A DNA stretch of 64,000 nucleotides, from positions 1-64,000 of the forward strand of contig NZ_JAEQAZ010000012.1 of NCBI RefSeq assembly GCF_016654115.1, in the 5' to 3' direction. Below are positions 26,913 to 37,956 of this stretch, piece after piece. The stretch's first letter is position 1, and each line of letters opens with the position of its first letter. Source of the DNA: Streptomyces sp. MBT53. Its GTDB lineage: Bacteria > Actinomycetota > Actinomycetes > Streptomycetales > Streptomycetaceae. The translations under genes and the position numbers were made by a program. The notes beneath the pieces were generated by a model that did not search any database, had not been told where the DNA came from, and worked only from the letters and a program-made list of their open reading frames with translations.

Positions 26913-27155
26913 TCAGCCCAGCAGGACGTCGTCGTCGCCCAGCCGCTTCAGCTCGCGGTACAGGATGGCGAGGCCGGTGACGATCGCGACGGCGGAGACC
27001 GTGGCGTCGATCAGACGGAGCGTGTCGTGCTCGGTGCGCGCCTTCTTGATCTGCTTGGCGACACCCAGCGCGCCGAACGCGGTGGTGGCGATGGACACAT
27101 ACGTGCCGGACTTCGACTTCTTGAAGCCCTTGGCCTTCGACAGTGCGTTGCTCAC
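26913..27155 (-). CDS. Small membrane protein between gatA and gatB
   Basis: An 80-residue protein, [23 protein letters not shown] and so on, with a Lys-rich N-terminus and a single hydrophobic segment near the C-terminus ([22 protein letters not shown]). GTG 27155 overlaps the gatA stop as GTGA, with AGGAGG upstream, so it is translationally coupled to gatA. From memory, an equivalent gene (SCO5500 position) is conserved between gatA and gatB in Streptomyces. No role in amidotransfer is known. It could be a membrane anchor or unrelated passenger. Confidence 0.8.
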   Translation of the reverse strand: MSNALSKAKGFKKSKSGTYVSIATTAFGALGVAKQIKKARTEHDTLRLIDATVSAVAIVTGLAILYRELKRLGDDDVLLG

Positions 27156-28654
27156 AGCGACGGTGCCTCCTCAAGCAGCGGGTGCCCCCACTTTTCCACG
27201 AAGGCGGCCTCGACGGCGGCGCCGACCTTGTAAAGGCGGTCGTCCTTCAGCGCCGGGGCGATGATCTGCAGCCCGACCGGCAGGCCGTCCTCCGGCGCGA
27301 GACCGCAGGGCAGCGACATGGCCGAGTTGCCCGCCAGGTTGGTCGGGATGGTGCACAGGTCCGCGAGGTACATCGCCATCGGGTCGTCGGCACGCTCGCC
27401 GATCGGGAAGGCGGTGGTCGGCGTCGTCGGCGACACGATCACATCGACGCTCTCGAACGACTTCTCGAAGTCGCGCGTGATGAGCGTACGGACCTTCTGG
27501 GCACTGCCGTAGTACGCGTCGTAGTAGCCACTGGAGAGGGCATACGTCCCGAGCATGATGCGGCGCTTCACCTCGGGGCCGAAGCCCGCCTCACGGGTGA
27601 GGGAGGTGACCTCCTCGGCGGAGTGGGTGCCGTCGTCGCCGGTACGGAGGCCGTAGCGCAGACCGTCGAAACGGGCGAGGTTGCTCGAACACTCGCTCGG
27701 CGCGATCAGGTAGTACGCCGACAGGGCGAGGTCGAAGGACGGGCAGTCCAACTCGACGATCTCGGCGCCCAGTTCCTTGAGAACCTCTACGGCCTCGTCG
27801 AAACGCTGGATGACACCGGCCTGGTAGCCCTCGCCTCGGAACTGCTTGACGACGCCGACGCGCATGCCCTCGACGCTGCCGTTACGGGCGGCCTCGACGA
27901 CCGGCGGGACCGGGGCGTCGATCGAGGTCGAGTCCAGCGGGTCGTGCCCGGCGATGACCTCGTGCAGCAGCGCCGCGTCCAGGACCGTACGGGCGCACGG
28001 ACCACCCTGGTCGAGGGAGGACGAGAACGCGACCATGCCGTACCGCGAGACGGCCCCGTACGTCGGCTTGACGCCGACCGTGCCGGTGACGGCGGCCGGC
28101 TGGCGGATCGAGCCGCCGGTGTCGGTACCGATCGCGAGCGGCGCCTGGAAGGAGGCGAGCGCGGCGGAGGAACCGCCACCGGAGCCACCGGGGATCTTGG
28201 TGAGGTCCCACGGGTTGCCGGTGGGCCCGTACGCACTGTTCTCGGTGCTGGACCCCATGGCGAACTCGTCCATGTTGGTCTTGCCGAGGATGACGACGTC
28301 GGCGGCCTTGAGCCGCTTGGTGACGGTCGCGTCGTACGGCGGGATCCAGCCCTCGAGGATCTTCGAGCCGACGGTCGTCGGGATGCCCTCGGTGGTGAAG
28401 ATGTCCTTGAGCGCGAGCGGAACGCCGGCGAGGGGACCCAACTCCTCGCCCCTGGCCCGCTTCGCGTCGACGGCACGGGCCTGCGCGAGGGCACCCTCGC
28501 GGTCGACGTGCAGGAAGGCGTGCACCTTCGCGTCGACCTCCTCGATCCGGGCGAGGTGGGCCTCGGTGACCTCCACGGCCGTGAGGACACCGGACGCGAT
28601 GTTCGCGGCGGTCTCGGCGGCGGTGAGCCGGATGATGCTGCTGTGGTCCGTCAT
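27152..28654 (-). CDS. gatA: Asp/Glu-tRNA amidotransferase subunit A
   Basis: GatA is the glutaminase that releases ammonia for GatB. The amidase-signature triad is visible: Lys in [14 protein letters not shown] (~residue 83) and the Ser pair in [14 protein letters not shown] (~158-171), with [11 protein letters not shown] following. The 500-residue length is typical. ATG 28654 has GGGAGGAC eight bases upstream. It lies 5 bases downstream of gatC and overlaps the small downstream gene by four bases, so gatC-gatA-orf80-gatB reads as one operon. Confidence 0.97.
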   Translation of the reverse strand: MTDHSSIIRLTAAETAANIASGVLTAVEVTEAHLARIEEVDAKVHAFLHVDREGALAQARAVDAKRARGEELGPLAGVPLALKDIFTTEGIPTTVGSKILEGWIPPYDATVTKRLKAADVVILGKTNMDEFAMGSSTENSAYGPTGNPWDLTKIPGGSGGGSSAALASFQAPLAIGTDTGGSIRQPAAVTGTVGVKPTYGAVSRYGMVAFSSSLDQGGPCARTVLDAALLHEVIAGHDPLDSTSIDAPVPPVVEAARNGSVEGMRVGVVKQFRGEGYQAGVIQRFDEAVEVLKELGAEIVELDCPSFDLALSAYYLIAPSECSSNLARFDGLRYGLRTGDDGTHSAEEVTSLTREAGFGPEVKRRIMLGTYALSSGYYDAYYGSAQKVRTLITRDFEKSFESVDVIVSPTTPTTAFPIGERADDPMAMYLADLCTIPTNLAGNSAMSLPCGLAPEDGLPVGLQIIAPALKDDRLYKVGAAVEAAFVEKWGHPLLEEAPSL

Positions 28655-28659
28655 GGTGA

Positions 28660-28956
28660 TTAGTCCTCCCCCAGGATCTGCGGCACCTTGAAACGCTGCT
28701 GCTCCTGGGCCGGGGCGCCGGAGAGCGCCTGCTCGGGGGTGAGCGAGGGACGGACCTCGTCCGCGCGCATGACGTTCGTCAGCGGCAGCGGGTGAGAGGT
28801 CGGCGGTACGTCTTGGTCGGCGACCTCGCTGACGCGGGCGACCGCGCCGATGATGTCGTCCAGCTGTCCCGCGAAGTGTTCGAGCTCTTCGGGCTTCAGC
28901 TCCAGACGCGCCAGCCGGGCGAGGTGGGCGACCTCCTCGCGCGTGATGCCAGGCAT
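28660..28956 (-). CDS. gatC: Asp/Glu-tRNA amidotransferase subunit C
   Basis: GatC is the 98-residue belt subunit that wraps GatA and helps GatB fold. [36 protein letters not shown] is the family N-terminus, and the C-terminus [10 protein letters not shown] is characteristic. ATG 28956 is preceded by AGAGGAA. It is the first gene of the gat operon. Confidence 0.96.
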   Translation of the reverse strand: MPGITREEVAHLARLARLELKPEELEHFAGQLDDIIGAVARVSEVADQDVPPTSHPLPLTNVMRADEVRPSLTPEQALSGAPAQEQQRFKVPQILGED

Positions 28957-29046
28957 GCAGCGTTCCTCTGGGGTGAGTGTGTGTGGTTTGGGGCCAATCC
29001 TATGGGGCGGGGGGCCGTAGCCGTTAAACGGTTTCCGCGAGGCCTC

Positions 29047-29154
29047 GCCCAGGGCTGCCGATCGTCCACTTCACAACGAGGGCTGCGTTGTCAGGGGCGC
29101 GCCCAGGACTGGTGATCGTCCACTTCGCAACGGGGTCGCGTGCAAGGGGCGCGG
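29047..29154. repeat. Degenerate tandem direct repeat, two ~54-base units
   Basis: Units 29047-29101 and 29101-29154 share GCCCAGG, GATCGTCCACTTC, CAACG and AGGGGCGCG at the same register, about 75% identical by eye. The second unit runs into AGGGGCGCGGGGAACTGCGC at 29143, a dispersed motif I recognise in Streptomyces intergenic DNA; a related AGGGGCGCGGGG occurs on the minus strand near 58713. It lies between gatC and the GGDEF-EAL gene. Confidence 0.6.
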
Positions 29155-29227
29155 GGAACTGCGCGACCGGCCACGACGCACCCGCAGCCGCGAACCGGCA
29201 GAAGCCCCTCCCCCGTAGGCGCAGCCT

Positions 29228-31489
29228 TCAGCCAAGCCGCCCCGGATCATCCGCCGCAGCCGCAGGCAACGCCGCCCGAGGCCGCTGCCACCCCCGAGAC
29301 CCCCGCGCCAGCAACCACGCCGTCATGTCCTCCGGCGGCATCGCCGCCGCGACCAGCCACCCCTGTACGGCGTCGCAGCCCAGGTCCCGCAACCGCTCCC
29401 ACGTCTCGTCGTCCTCAACCCCCTCCGCGACGACGAGCAGCCCCAGCGAGTGCGCGAGATCCACCGTGCACCGCACGATCTCCGCATCCTCGGTGTCCAC
29501 CGCGAGCCGCGCCACGAACGACCGGTCGATCTTCAACTCGCTGACCGGCAGCCGCCGTAGATGCACCAGGGACGAGTACCCCGTGCCGAAGTCGTCGAGG
29601 GACATCTTGACGCCGTGGCCGGTCAGGCCGTTGAGCGTGTCGGCGGCGCGCTGCGGGTCCTCCAGGAGGACGTGTTCCGTGATCTCCAGCTGGAGCGACC
29701 CCGCCGGGACCCCGTGCCGGGCGAGGCGCGCGGCGACCGAGCCCGCGAACCCGGGGGTGTGCACATCGCGCGGGGAGACGTTCACCGCGACCGGCACGAA
29801 CAGGCCCTGGGCCCGCCATCTGGCGACCTGGGCGAGGGCCGTGTCGAGCACGTATTCCGTCAGATGGGGCATCAGACCGGACGACTCGGCGATCGCTATG
29901 AACTCGTCCGGCGGCACCTTCCCGCGCTCCGGATGAACCCACCGCACCAGCGCCTCAAGCCCCGCGACCTGACCGTCGAAACGCACCTTGGGCTGGTAGT
30001 GCACCTGCACCTCGTGCGCGTCGAGCGCCCGCCGCAGATCCCCCAACAGGCCCAGCCGGTCGGGGGTGTTGGAGTCCCGCTTGGACTCGTAGACCTCTAC
30101 GCCCGTACGGTCCCGCTTCGCCTGGTACATCGCGACGTCCGCCCGGCGCAGCAGTCCCTCGGCGTCAAGGGCGTGGTCGGGGAAGACGGCGACGCCCGCG
30201 CTGGCCTCCAGGACGAGGGTGAGCCCGTCGAGGTCGAGCGGGGAGCTGAGCGCGGCGACGAGGTTGCGGGCGACCCGGGTCGCGGACGTCGTGGAGTCGG
30301 CGACGGGCAGCAGTACGGCGAACTCGTCGCCGCCGAGCCGCGCGGCCTCCGCCCCGCGCGGCAGTGCCACCCGCAGCCGGTCGGCTATCTGCAACAGCAG
30401 CCGGTCACCTGCCAGATGACCGAGAGTGTCGTTGACCGACCGGAAGCGATCGAGGTCGATCAGCATGAGCGCGGCTTTGGCGCCGATGCGTTCGGCGTCG
30501 TCCAGGGCGGTCCAGATGCGCTCCAGGAGCCACTGCCGGTTGGGCAGCCCGGTCAGAGGGTCGCGCAGTTGCTCCTCGGCCCTGGCGCGGGCCATCCACA
30601 GGGTGGAGTCGAGGGCGATGAGCGGGATCGAGAAGAGGGGCAGCAGGACCGGCTGGGCGACCGCGACCACACAGATCAGCGGGGCGATGCCGAGCAGGGC
30701 GACCGCGACGAGGCCCTGTCTGAGCAGGGCGGTGCGGGCGACGGTGGGCAGTCCGCCGTGGCGCGGGGCGTGCAGATACCAGAGCAGGGTGCGGGTGACG
30801 GCCAGATAGGCGAGGGCCACCAGGATCACTTCGGGGGCGGTGTAGACCGTCCAGGTGTCCGGGTTCCAGGGCTTCTCGACGGAGGGCACCCGGCCGAAGG
30901 CGCCGAGGACGAGTGCTCCGGCGGCTATGCCGAGGATGTCGACCGCGCCGTGCAGCACGCCCTGGCGCCAGCGGTTGCGGCGGGCTATGCCGACCAGGAC
31001 GACGACGGTGAGGCTGACCATGCCGGCGGCGACCCAGCCGTAGAGCAGCAGGACGCCGAGGGTGAGGGCGGCGCCCGAGCCGGTGCCGCCCCACCAGCGG
31101 GCGCGGCCCAGCGCGACCAGATGGCCGACGATGATGCCGGTGAGGACGGCGAGCGACCAGCCGACGGTGCCGGACGGGAAGAGCGCGTGGTCGCCGGTGA
31201 ACGCCCGGAAGAAGCCGGCGCCCAGGACGAAGCCGGCCGCGGCCACCACGGCCGTGGGCAGCGCGGGCCAGTTCAGGTGCCGTCCGGTCTCGCCGCCCGG
31301 CAGGGGGGAGGCGTGGCTTGCGGAGAGCGGTGCGTCGTGGCGCGCGTCCGGTGTGGAGTACTGTCCGGTGGCGCGCGGCTGGGTGCTGCCCGGACGCTCC
31401 ACGGGGCGCGCTCCCCAACGACTCTTCCGCCAGGCGCCGGTGAGCCGGCGCAGGAGGGAGTCCGGGGGGGCGCTCTCGGTCGGTTCCAT
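29228..31489 (-). CDS. rmdB: Membrane GGDEF-EAL protein, RmdB-like
   Basis: A 753-residue bifunctional c-di-GMP protein. Order: a hydrophilic N-terminus (~1-70), about seven or eight helices (~70-300), GGDEF domain (~310-467, DPLTGLPNRQW and ARLGGDEFAVLLP) and EAL domain (~485-735). Every key EAL motif is intact: LEALVRW, VNVSP, EITE, SLDDFGTGYSS, KIDRS, VVAEGVED and VQGW. Both synthesis and breakdown of c-di-GMP are therefore chemically possible. Position next to ligA matches S. coelicolor SCO5495 (RmdB), from memory. ATG 31489 has AGAGGGACGGGA just upstream. It contrasts with the degenerate EAL of the gene at 10325. Confidence 0.88.
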   Translation of the reverse strand: MEPTESAPPDSLLRRLTGAWRKSRWGARPVERPGSTQPRATGQYSTPDARHDAPLSASHASPLPGGETGRHLNWPALPTAVVAAAGFVLGAGFFRAFTGDHALFPSGTVGWSLAVLTGIIVGHLVALGRARWWGGTGSGAALTLGVLLLYGWVAAGMVSLTVVVLVGIARRNRWRQGVLHGAVDILGIAAGALVLGAFGRVPSVEKPWNPDTWTVYTAPEVILVALAYLAVTRTLLWYLHAPRHGGLPTVARTALLRQGLVAVALLGIAPLICVVAVAQPVLLPLFSIPLIALDSTLWMARARAEEQLRDPLTGLPNRQWLLERIWTALDDAERIGAKAALMLIDLDRFRSVNDTLGHLAGDRLLLQIADRLRVALPRGAEAARLGGDEFAVLLPVADSTTSATRVARNLVAALSSPLDLDGLTLVLEASAGVAVFPDHALDAEGLLRRADVAMYQAKRDRTGVEVYESKRDSNTPDRLGLLGDLRRALDAHEVQVHYQPKVRFDGQVAGLEALVRWVHPERGKVPPDEFIAIAESSGLMPHLTEYVLDTALAQVARWRAQGLFVPVAVNVSPRDVHTPGFAGSVAARLARHGVPAGSLQLEITEHVLLEDPQRAADTLNGLTGHGVKMSLDDFGTGYSSLVHLRRLPVSELKIDRSFVARLAVDTEDAEIVRCTVDLAHSLGLLVVAEGVEDDETWERLRDLGCDAVQGWLVAAAMPPEDMTAWLLARGSRGWQRPRAALPAAAADDPGRLG

Positions 31490-31701
31490 TCCCGTCCCTC
31501 TCACAGCCGGCGGTGCCCACGCCACGCGGTCCGATGCCCGACTTCCATCAACGGAACCGCGTTTGGAAAACCCTTCCCCTTGCTCACCAAGAGCAGGGGG
31601 TTGCCCCAACCGCAGCTGGGCACGGCAGGTGCACACCTCAACAGTAGGCCGCAGAAGGCTTCCACGGGCAGCGGTCGTAGACGGTTGCCCGAATGCGACC
31701 C

Positions 31702-31741
31702 GGCCACCCGTATGCATCTGGTATGCGCCGATCGGGTGGCC
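31702..31741 (-). terminator. Hairpin downstream of ligA
   Basis: GGCCACCCG (31702-31710) and CGGGTGGCC (31733-31741) pair perfectly with a 22-base loop, starting 18 bases after the ligA stop. It probably ends the ligA message before the GGDEF-EAL gene. Confidence 0.55.
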
Positions 31742-31759
31742 TTCAACCGCTGCTCCTCG

Positions 31760-33967
<2,208 letters not shown>

Positions 33968-34975
33968 TCACTCAGGGTTGTCCGCGAGGGATCTCGCCGC
34001 CCGGACGCAGTGGGCGAGAGCCTTGCGCGCGTACTCGGGGGAAGCCCCCGCGAGTCCGCACGACGGGGTGATGGTGACCGACTCCGCGAGAAGTCCCGGT
34101 CGCAGCCCCAGCCTGCGCCACAGCGTTCTGACACCCATGACGCTACCGGCAGGGTCTGACAATGCGGAGTCCGTGCCGGGCACGACACCGGCGAAGAGCC
34201 GGGTGCCGGCCTCGACCGCCTCGCCGATCACATCGTCGTCACGCTCGGTGAGGAGCGAGAAGTCGAAGGAGACCCCGGCCGCACCCGCCCGGCGCAGCAG
34301 CGCGAACGGCACGTCCGGTGCGCAGGAGTGGACGACGACCGGGCCTTCCGTGTGCACCCCGACGACGTCGCGGAGTGTGCTCTCGACGAGTTGGCGGTCG
34401 ACGGCGCGGTAGGTGCGGTAGCCGCTGGCGGACCTGACCTGTCCGCGCAGTACGCCGATGAGGGACGGCTCGTCGAGCTGCAGCACGATCTGGGCGCCCG
34501 GGACGCGGCGTTGCACGTCGGCGAGGTGGTTGCGCAGGCCCTCGGCGAGCGAGCCGGCGAGGTCGCGGCAGGCGCCGGGGTCGGAGAGCACGGCCTCGCC
34601 GTTCCTCAACTCCAGCCCGGCGGCGAGGGTCCAGGGCCCCACGGCCTGCACCTTGATCGGCCCCTCGTACCCCTGTGTGAACTCCTCGAACGCGTCGAGA
34701 TCCTCCCCCAGCCACGCCCACGCCCGCTTGGTGTCCCGCCCCGGCCGGTCCCCGATCCGCCAACCGCTGGGCTCCACGCGCGCGTACACCTCGACGAGCA
34801 GCCCGATGGTCCGCCCGATCATGTCCGCACCGGGCCCCCGGGCGGGCAGCTCGGGCAGGAAGGGGAAGCTCTCGAAGGCCCCGGTCGCGGTCTTGGCGGC
34901 CTCCCGGGCGTCACCGCCGGGCAGGGAACCGACACCGGTGGCAGGACCGAAGCTGAACTGGCTGTTGTTGCTCAC
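33968..34975 (-). CDS. MetE-like (B12-independent methionine synthase family) protein
   Basis: A 335-residue UROD/MetE-like TIM barrel. The start GVGSLPGGDAREAAK is typical of the small MetE-like group. Zinc-ligand positions of methionine synthase are recognisable as His and Cys in VVHSCAPDVPFALL and Cys in TITPSCGLAGASPEYA. It has less than half the length of true MetE and lacks the duplicated N-terminal domain, so it is probably a methyltransferase of unknown substrate. GTG 34975 is the likely start. It sits directly upstream of ligA. Confidence 0.82.
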   Translation of the reverse strand: MSNNSQFSFGPATGVGSLPGGDAREAAKTATGAFESFPFLPELPARGPGADMIGRTIGLLVEVYARVEPSGWRIGDRPGRDTKRAWAWLGEDLDAFEEFTQGYEGPIKVQAVGPWTLAAGLELRNGEAVLSDPGACRDLAGSLAEGLRNHLADVQRRVPGAQIVLQLDEPSLIGVLRGQVRSASGYRTYRAVDRQLVESTLRDVVGVHTEGPVVVHSCAPDVPFALLRRAGAAGVSFDFSLLTERDDDVIGEAVEAGTRLFAGVVPGTDSALSDPAGSVMGVRTLWRRLGLRPGLLAESVTITPSCGLAGASPEYARKALAHCVRAARSLADNPE

Positions 34976-35040
34976 CCCGGAAGACTAAGCCGCCGACGGT
35001 GACAGGGATTCTGGGGTGCCGCGAGTATCCGCTGGGCGGC

Positions 35041-35454
35041 TCAGCGCATCCGGACCCCGAGCCCCTCCAGGAACCCGATCAGCCCCTCCGGATCCGTCAC
35101 CTCCAGGTTGTTCCGGAATCGGTCGTGCTCCCAGGAGACGTCCGTCAGTCCTTGCACGCTGCCGCTCCCGATGAACTCGCCCTCGGCGTCGAGCAGGGCG
35201 ATGGTCACGCTCCCGTAGCAGCGGCAGATGTCGTCGATGAACGTGCCGGTCGTGGTGAGAGCGCGCAGCTCCGCGAGTCCCTCGGCGTCGAACACCTCAC
35301 CGATCAGGCCGCGTTCGGCGAGCGGCCCGCCGTTGTCGCCGCCTTCGAGGACCACCGCGGCCTCCGTGCGCCCCCACACCTCGTCGAGCCAGCCCCGGAC
35401 CTCCGCACCGCTCGCCCCGCGCGATCGCTCCGACCCGGTCGCCTTCCTGGTCAC
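35041..35454 (-). CDS. Conserved hypothetical, 137 aa
   Basis: I do not recognise a domain. The protein is soluble, with VRGWLDEVWGRTEAAVVLEGGDN, a TFIDDICRCYGSVTIALLDAEG segment and an acidic C-terminus. GTG 35454 shares bases with the SDR stop (GTGA), indicating translational coupling and deciding the start. It is followed after 65 bases by the MetE-like gene. Confidence 0.7.
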   Translation of the reverse strand: MTRKATGSERSRGASGAEVRGWLDEVWGRTEAAVVLEGGDNGGPLAERGLIGEVFDAEGLAELRALTTTGTFIDDICRCYGSVTIALLDAEGEFIGSGSVQGLTDVSWEHDRFRNNLEVTDPEGLIGFLEGLGVRMR

Positions 35455-36140
35455 CTTCCCGGCCGCACCGTCAGGTCGTTGACCTCCGCGTCCGTCGGAA
35501 GGTCGATGGCCATGAGGATCGTCGTCGCGACCGACTCGGGGTCGATCCACTGGGCGGGGTCGTACTCCTTGCCCTCCTGCTGGTGGACCTTGGCCTGCAT
35601 GGGGCTGGCGGTGCGGCCGGGGTAGACCGAGGTGACGCGGACGCCGTTGGGGTGTTCCTCGTGGCGCAGGGCGTCCGCCAGGGCCTTCAGGCCGTGCTTG
35701 GAGGCGGCGTACGCGGACCAGTCGGCGCTCGCCCGCAGTCCCGCGCCGGAGTTCACGAAGACCACATGGCCGCCGGACACCCGGAGTTGGGGCAGGAGGT
35801 GGCGGGTCAGTTCGGCGGGGGCGACGAGGTTGACGTTGAGCTGGTGGTGCCAGGTCTTCGGGGTCAGCTCGCCGACCGGGCCCAGGTCGACGACCCCGGC
35901 GATGTGCAGGAGCGTGTCCACCCGGTCGGGCAGGCTCTGGTGGGAGAACGCCCAGCTGAGCCGGTCGGGGTCCGCGAGGTCGCCCACCAGGGTGCGCGCC
36001 CCGGGGTACTCCGCCGCCAGTTCCTTCGCGCGGCCGGCATCGCGCGCGTGCAGCACGAGATCGTCCCCGCGCGCGTGCAGACGGCGGGCGACGGCCTCGC
36101 CGATGCCGGAACCGGCCCCGGTGATCACATGTGTAGCCAT
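35451..36140 (-). CDS. Short-chain dehydrogenase/reductase
   Basis: A 229-residue classical SDR. The NAD(P) motif is VITGAGSGIGEAVARRL (TGxxxGIG, ~residues 5-20), followed by DLAD, HIAGVV in place of NNAG, Ser in FVNSGAGL and the catalytic YAASKHG. Ser-Tyr-Lys are all present, so it should be active; the substrate is unknown. ATG 36140 is chosen over ATG 36149. It lies 16 bases after the LOG-like gene and couples to the next hypothetical by a GTGA overlap. Confidence 0.9.
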   Translation of the reverse strand: MATHVITGAGSGIGEAVARRLHARGDDLVLHARDAGRAKELAAEYPGARTLVGDLADPDRLSWAFSHQSLPDRVDTLLHIAGVVDLGPVGELTPKTWHHQLNVNLVAPAELTRHLLPQLRVSGGHVVFVNSGAGLRASADWSAYAASKHGLKALADALRHEEHPNGVRVTSVYPGRTASPMQAKVHQQEGKEYDPAQWIDPESVATTILMAIDLPTDAEVNDLTVRPGR

Positions 36141-36156
36141 GCCCGCCATGCTCGCA

Positions 36157-36696
36157 TCAGTGGATGCCCAGGGACTCCTCCAGGTAGGCCAGCGCCCCGA
36201 CCGGCTCCTCCGCGAAGAACACCAGGCCGGTGAGCGGGAGGGCCAGGAAGCCCTCCGCCTCCATCCGCTGGAACTGCGTCTTGAGGCCGTCGTAGAAGCC
36301 CGCCGTGTTGAGCACCACCACCGGTTTGTCGGTGTGGCCGTGCTTCTTCAGTTCCAGGATCTCCGTGGCCTCGTCCAGCGTCCCGGTGCCGCCCACCATG
36401 ACGACCACGGCGTCGGCCTTCTCCAGGAGCAGCTTCTTGCGTTCGGCGAGGTCGGCCGCGATCACCATCTCGTCGGCGCCCGCCCGCGCCTTCGCCGCCA
36501 GGAAGGTCACCGAGACGCCCACCAGGCGTCCGCCGGCCTCGTGCACGCCATCGGCGACCACCTTCATCAGCCCGGTGTCGGAGCCGCCCCACACGAGCGT
36601 GTGCCCGGCCTTGCCGAGCAGTTCGGCGAACTCCCGCGCGGGGCGTGTGTAGCGCTCGTCCAGGTCGGCGGCGGAGAGAAAGACACAGATCTTCAT
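36157..36696 (-). CDS. LOG-family protein (cytokinin-riboside phosphate hydrolase-like)
   Basis: A 179-residue Rossmann-like protein of the LOG/TIGR00730 family, which cleaves ribose-5-phosphate from nucleoside monophosphates. LVWGGSDTGLMKVVADGVHEAGG and ERKKLLLEKADAVVVMVGGTGTLDEATEIL are diagnostic. The family motif PGGxGTxxE reads VGGTGTLDE here: the initial Pro is Val but the Gly-Gly-Gly and Glu are kept. Activity is therefore plausible, with substrate untested. ATG 36696 is the start. It is divergent from the DUF427 gene by 51 bases. Confidence 0.88.
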   Translation of the reverse strand: MKICVFLSAADLDERYTRPAREFAELLGKAGHTLVWGGSDTGLMKVVADGVHEAGGRLVGVSVTFLAAKARAGADEMVIAADLAERKKLLLEKADAVVVMVGGTGTLDEATEILELKKHGHTDKPVVVLNTAGFYDGLKTQFQRMEAEGFLALPLTGLVFFAEEPVGALAYLEESLGIH

Positions 36697-36747
36697 ATCC
36701 GTCACCGTACGCGGGAAGAACCGGGGGCCCGCGAGTGCTTTTCCGGT

Positions 36748-37071
36748 ATGGCTGACGGACACACGATCACGATCGAGCAGGGCGACCGGCGGGTACGCGT
36801 CGTCCACGGCGACCAGGTGCTGGCGGAGAGCGACCGGCCCCTCGTGCTGAAGGAGACCGGCTGTCCCGTGCGCTACTACCTCCCCCCGGAGGACGTACGC
36901 CTGGACCTCCTGACCCCCTCCGAGACCCACACCCACTGCCCCTTCAAGGGCGACGCGTCCTACTGGTCGCTCCCGGACGCGACCGACCTGGTGTGGGCGT
37001 ACCCCGACCCCAAGCCGGACGTGGCGCAGATCAAGGACCACCTCTGCTTCTACGAAGTAGAAGTGTTGTGA
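36748..37071 (+). CDS. DUF427 domain protein
   Basis: A 107-residue beta-rich protein of the DUF427 family (MADGHTITIEQGDRRVRV, RYYLPPEDVRLDLL, HCPFKGDASYWSL, AWYPDP-like VWAYPDPKPD and the DHLCFYE C-terminus). No enzyme activity has been firmly shown for the family. ATG 36748 is used; the ribosome site is weak. It is divergent from the LOG gene and upstream of the hydrolase. Confidence 0.88.
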   Translation: MADGHTITIEQGDRRVRVVHGDQVLAESDRPLVLKETGCPVRYYLPPEDVRLDLLTPSETHTHCPFKGDASYWSLPDATDLVWAYPDPKPDVAQIKDHLCFYEVEVL

Positions 37072-37122
37072 GCGGAAGTGTCGTGACCGATTAGTCCGCC
37101 GCCCTGCGGCAGTCTCCAGGGC

Positions 37123-37902
37123 ATGGACAAGAACACTGTTTCGCGCGACGGCACCGCCGTCGCGTACGAACGCATCGGCGCGGGCCCGCCCGTCGTCCTG
37201 GTCGGTGGCGCGATGACGACGGGCGACGGCCTGCTGCCGCTCGCCGCACAGCTCGCGCACCGGTTCACGGCCGTCCCGTACGACCGCCGGGGCCGGGGCG
37301 CGAGTGGCGACACGGCGCCCTTCGCCGTGGCCCGCGAGGTGGAGGATCTCGCGGCACTGATCGACGCCGTGGGCGGCAGCGCGGCGCTCTACGGCCACTC
37401 GTCGGGCGCCGCCCTCGTCCTGCACGCGGCGGCGAGCGGCCTGCCGGTCACTCAAGTCGCCCTCTACGAGCCGCCGTTCGCCCTCGACGCGTCCGGCGCC
37501 AAGGAGCGCGCCGAGTACACCGAGCGGCTGACGGAACTGCTGGCCGAGGGCCGCCGCGGCGACGCCGTCGAGCTGTTCATGGCGCTCACCGGCGCACCCC
37601 CGGAGATGATCCAGGGCGCCCGACGCTCCCCCATGTGGCCCGGCATGGAGGCCATCGCCCCGACCCTCGCCTACGACGACGCGGCCATGGGCGACGGCCT
37701 GGTGCCGGCGGAGCGGCTGGCGTCGCTGTCCGTCCCGGTGCTCACGGTCGCGGGCGGCGCGAGCGCGGAGTGGATGCGGGAGGCCGCGCGGGCGGTGGCG
37801 GACGCGGCGCCGGACGGGACGTATCGCACCCTGGACGGTCAGACCCACATGGTGGACCCGGTTGTCCTGGCGCCACTGCTCACGGAGTTCTTCACGCGCT
37901 GA
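37123..37902 (+). CDS. Alpha/beta-fold hydrolase
   Basis: A 259-residue soluble hydrolase. VVLVGGAMTTG holds the oxyanion region, YGHSSGAALVLHAAA carries the nucleophile Ser (~residue 91), and GQTHMVDPVVL carries the catalytic His near the C-terminus. Asp is probably supplied by the strand with VLTVAGG. The substrate is unknown; similar Streptomyces proteins are annotated only as hydrolases. ATG 37123 is preceded by CCAGGGC. Confidence 0.87.
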   Translation: MDKNTVSRDGTAVAYERIGAGPPVVLVGGAMTTGDGLLPLAAQLAHRFTAVPYDRRGRGASGDTAPFAVAREVEDLAALIDAVGGSAALYGHSSGAALVLHAAASGLPVTQVALYEPPFALDASGAKERAEYTERLTELLAEGRRGDAVELFMALTGAPPEMIQGARRSPMWPGMEAIAPTLAYDDAAMGDGLVPAERLASLSVPVLTVAGGASAEWMREAARAVADAAPDGTYRTLDGQTHMVDPVVLAPLLTEFFTR

Positions 37903-37956
37903 CCGCGCGGTCGGCGTGTGAAAGTCACGCACTCCGGAGAGCGACTCCCCGAAGGG

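Noticed and set aside
37914..37930. GCGTG/CACGC inverted repeat after the hydrolase
   Set aside because: The stem is only five bases; too weak to call a terminator.
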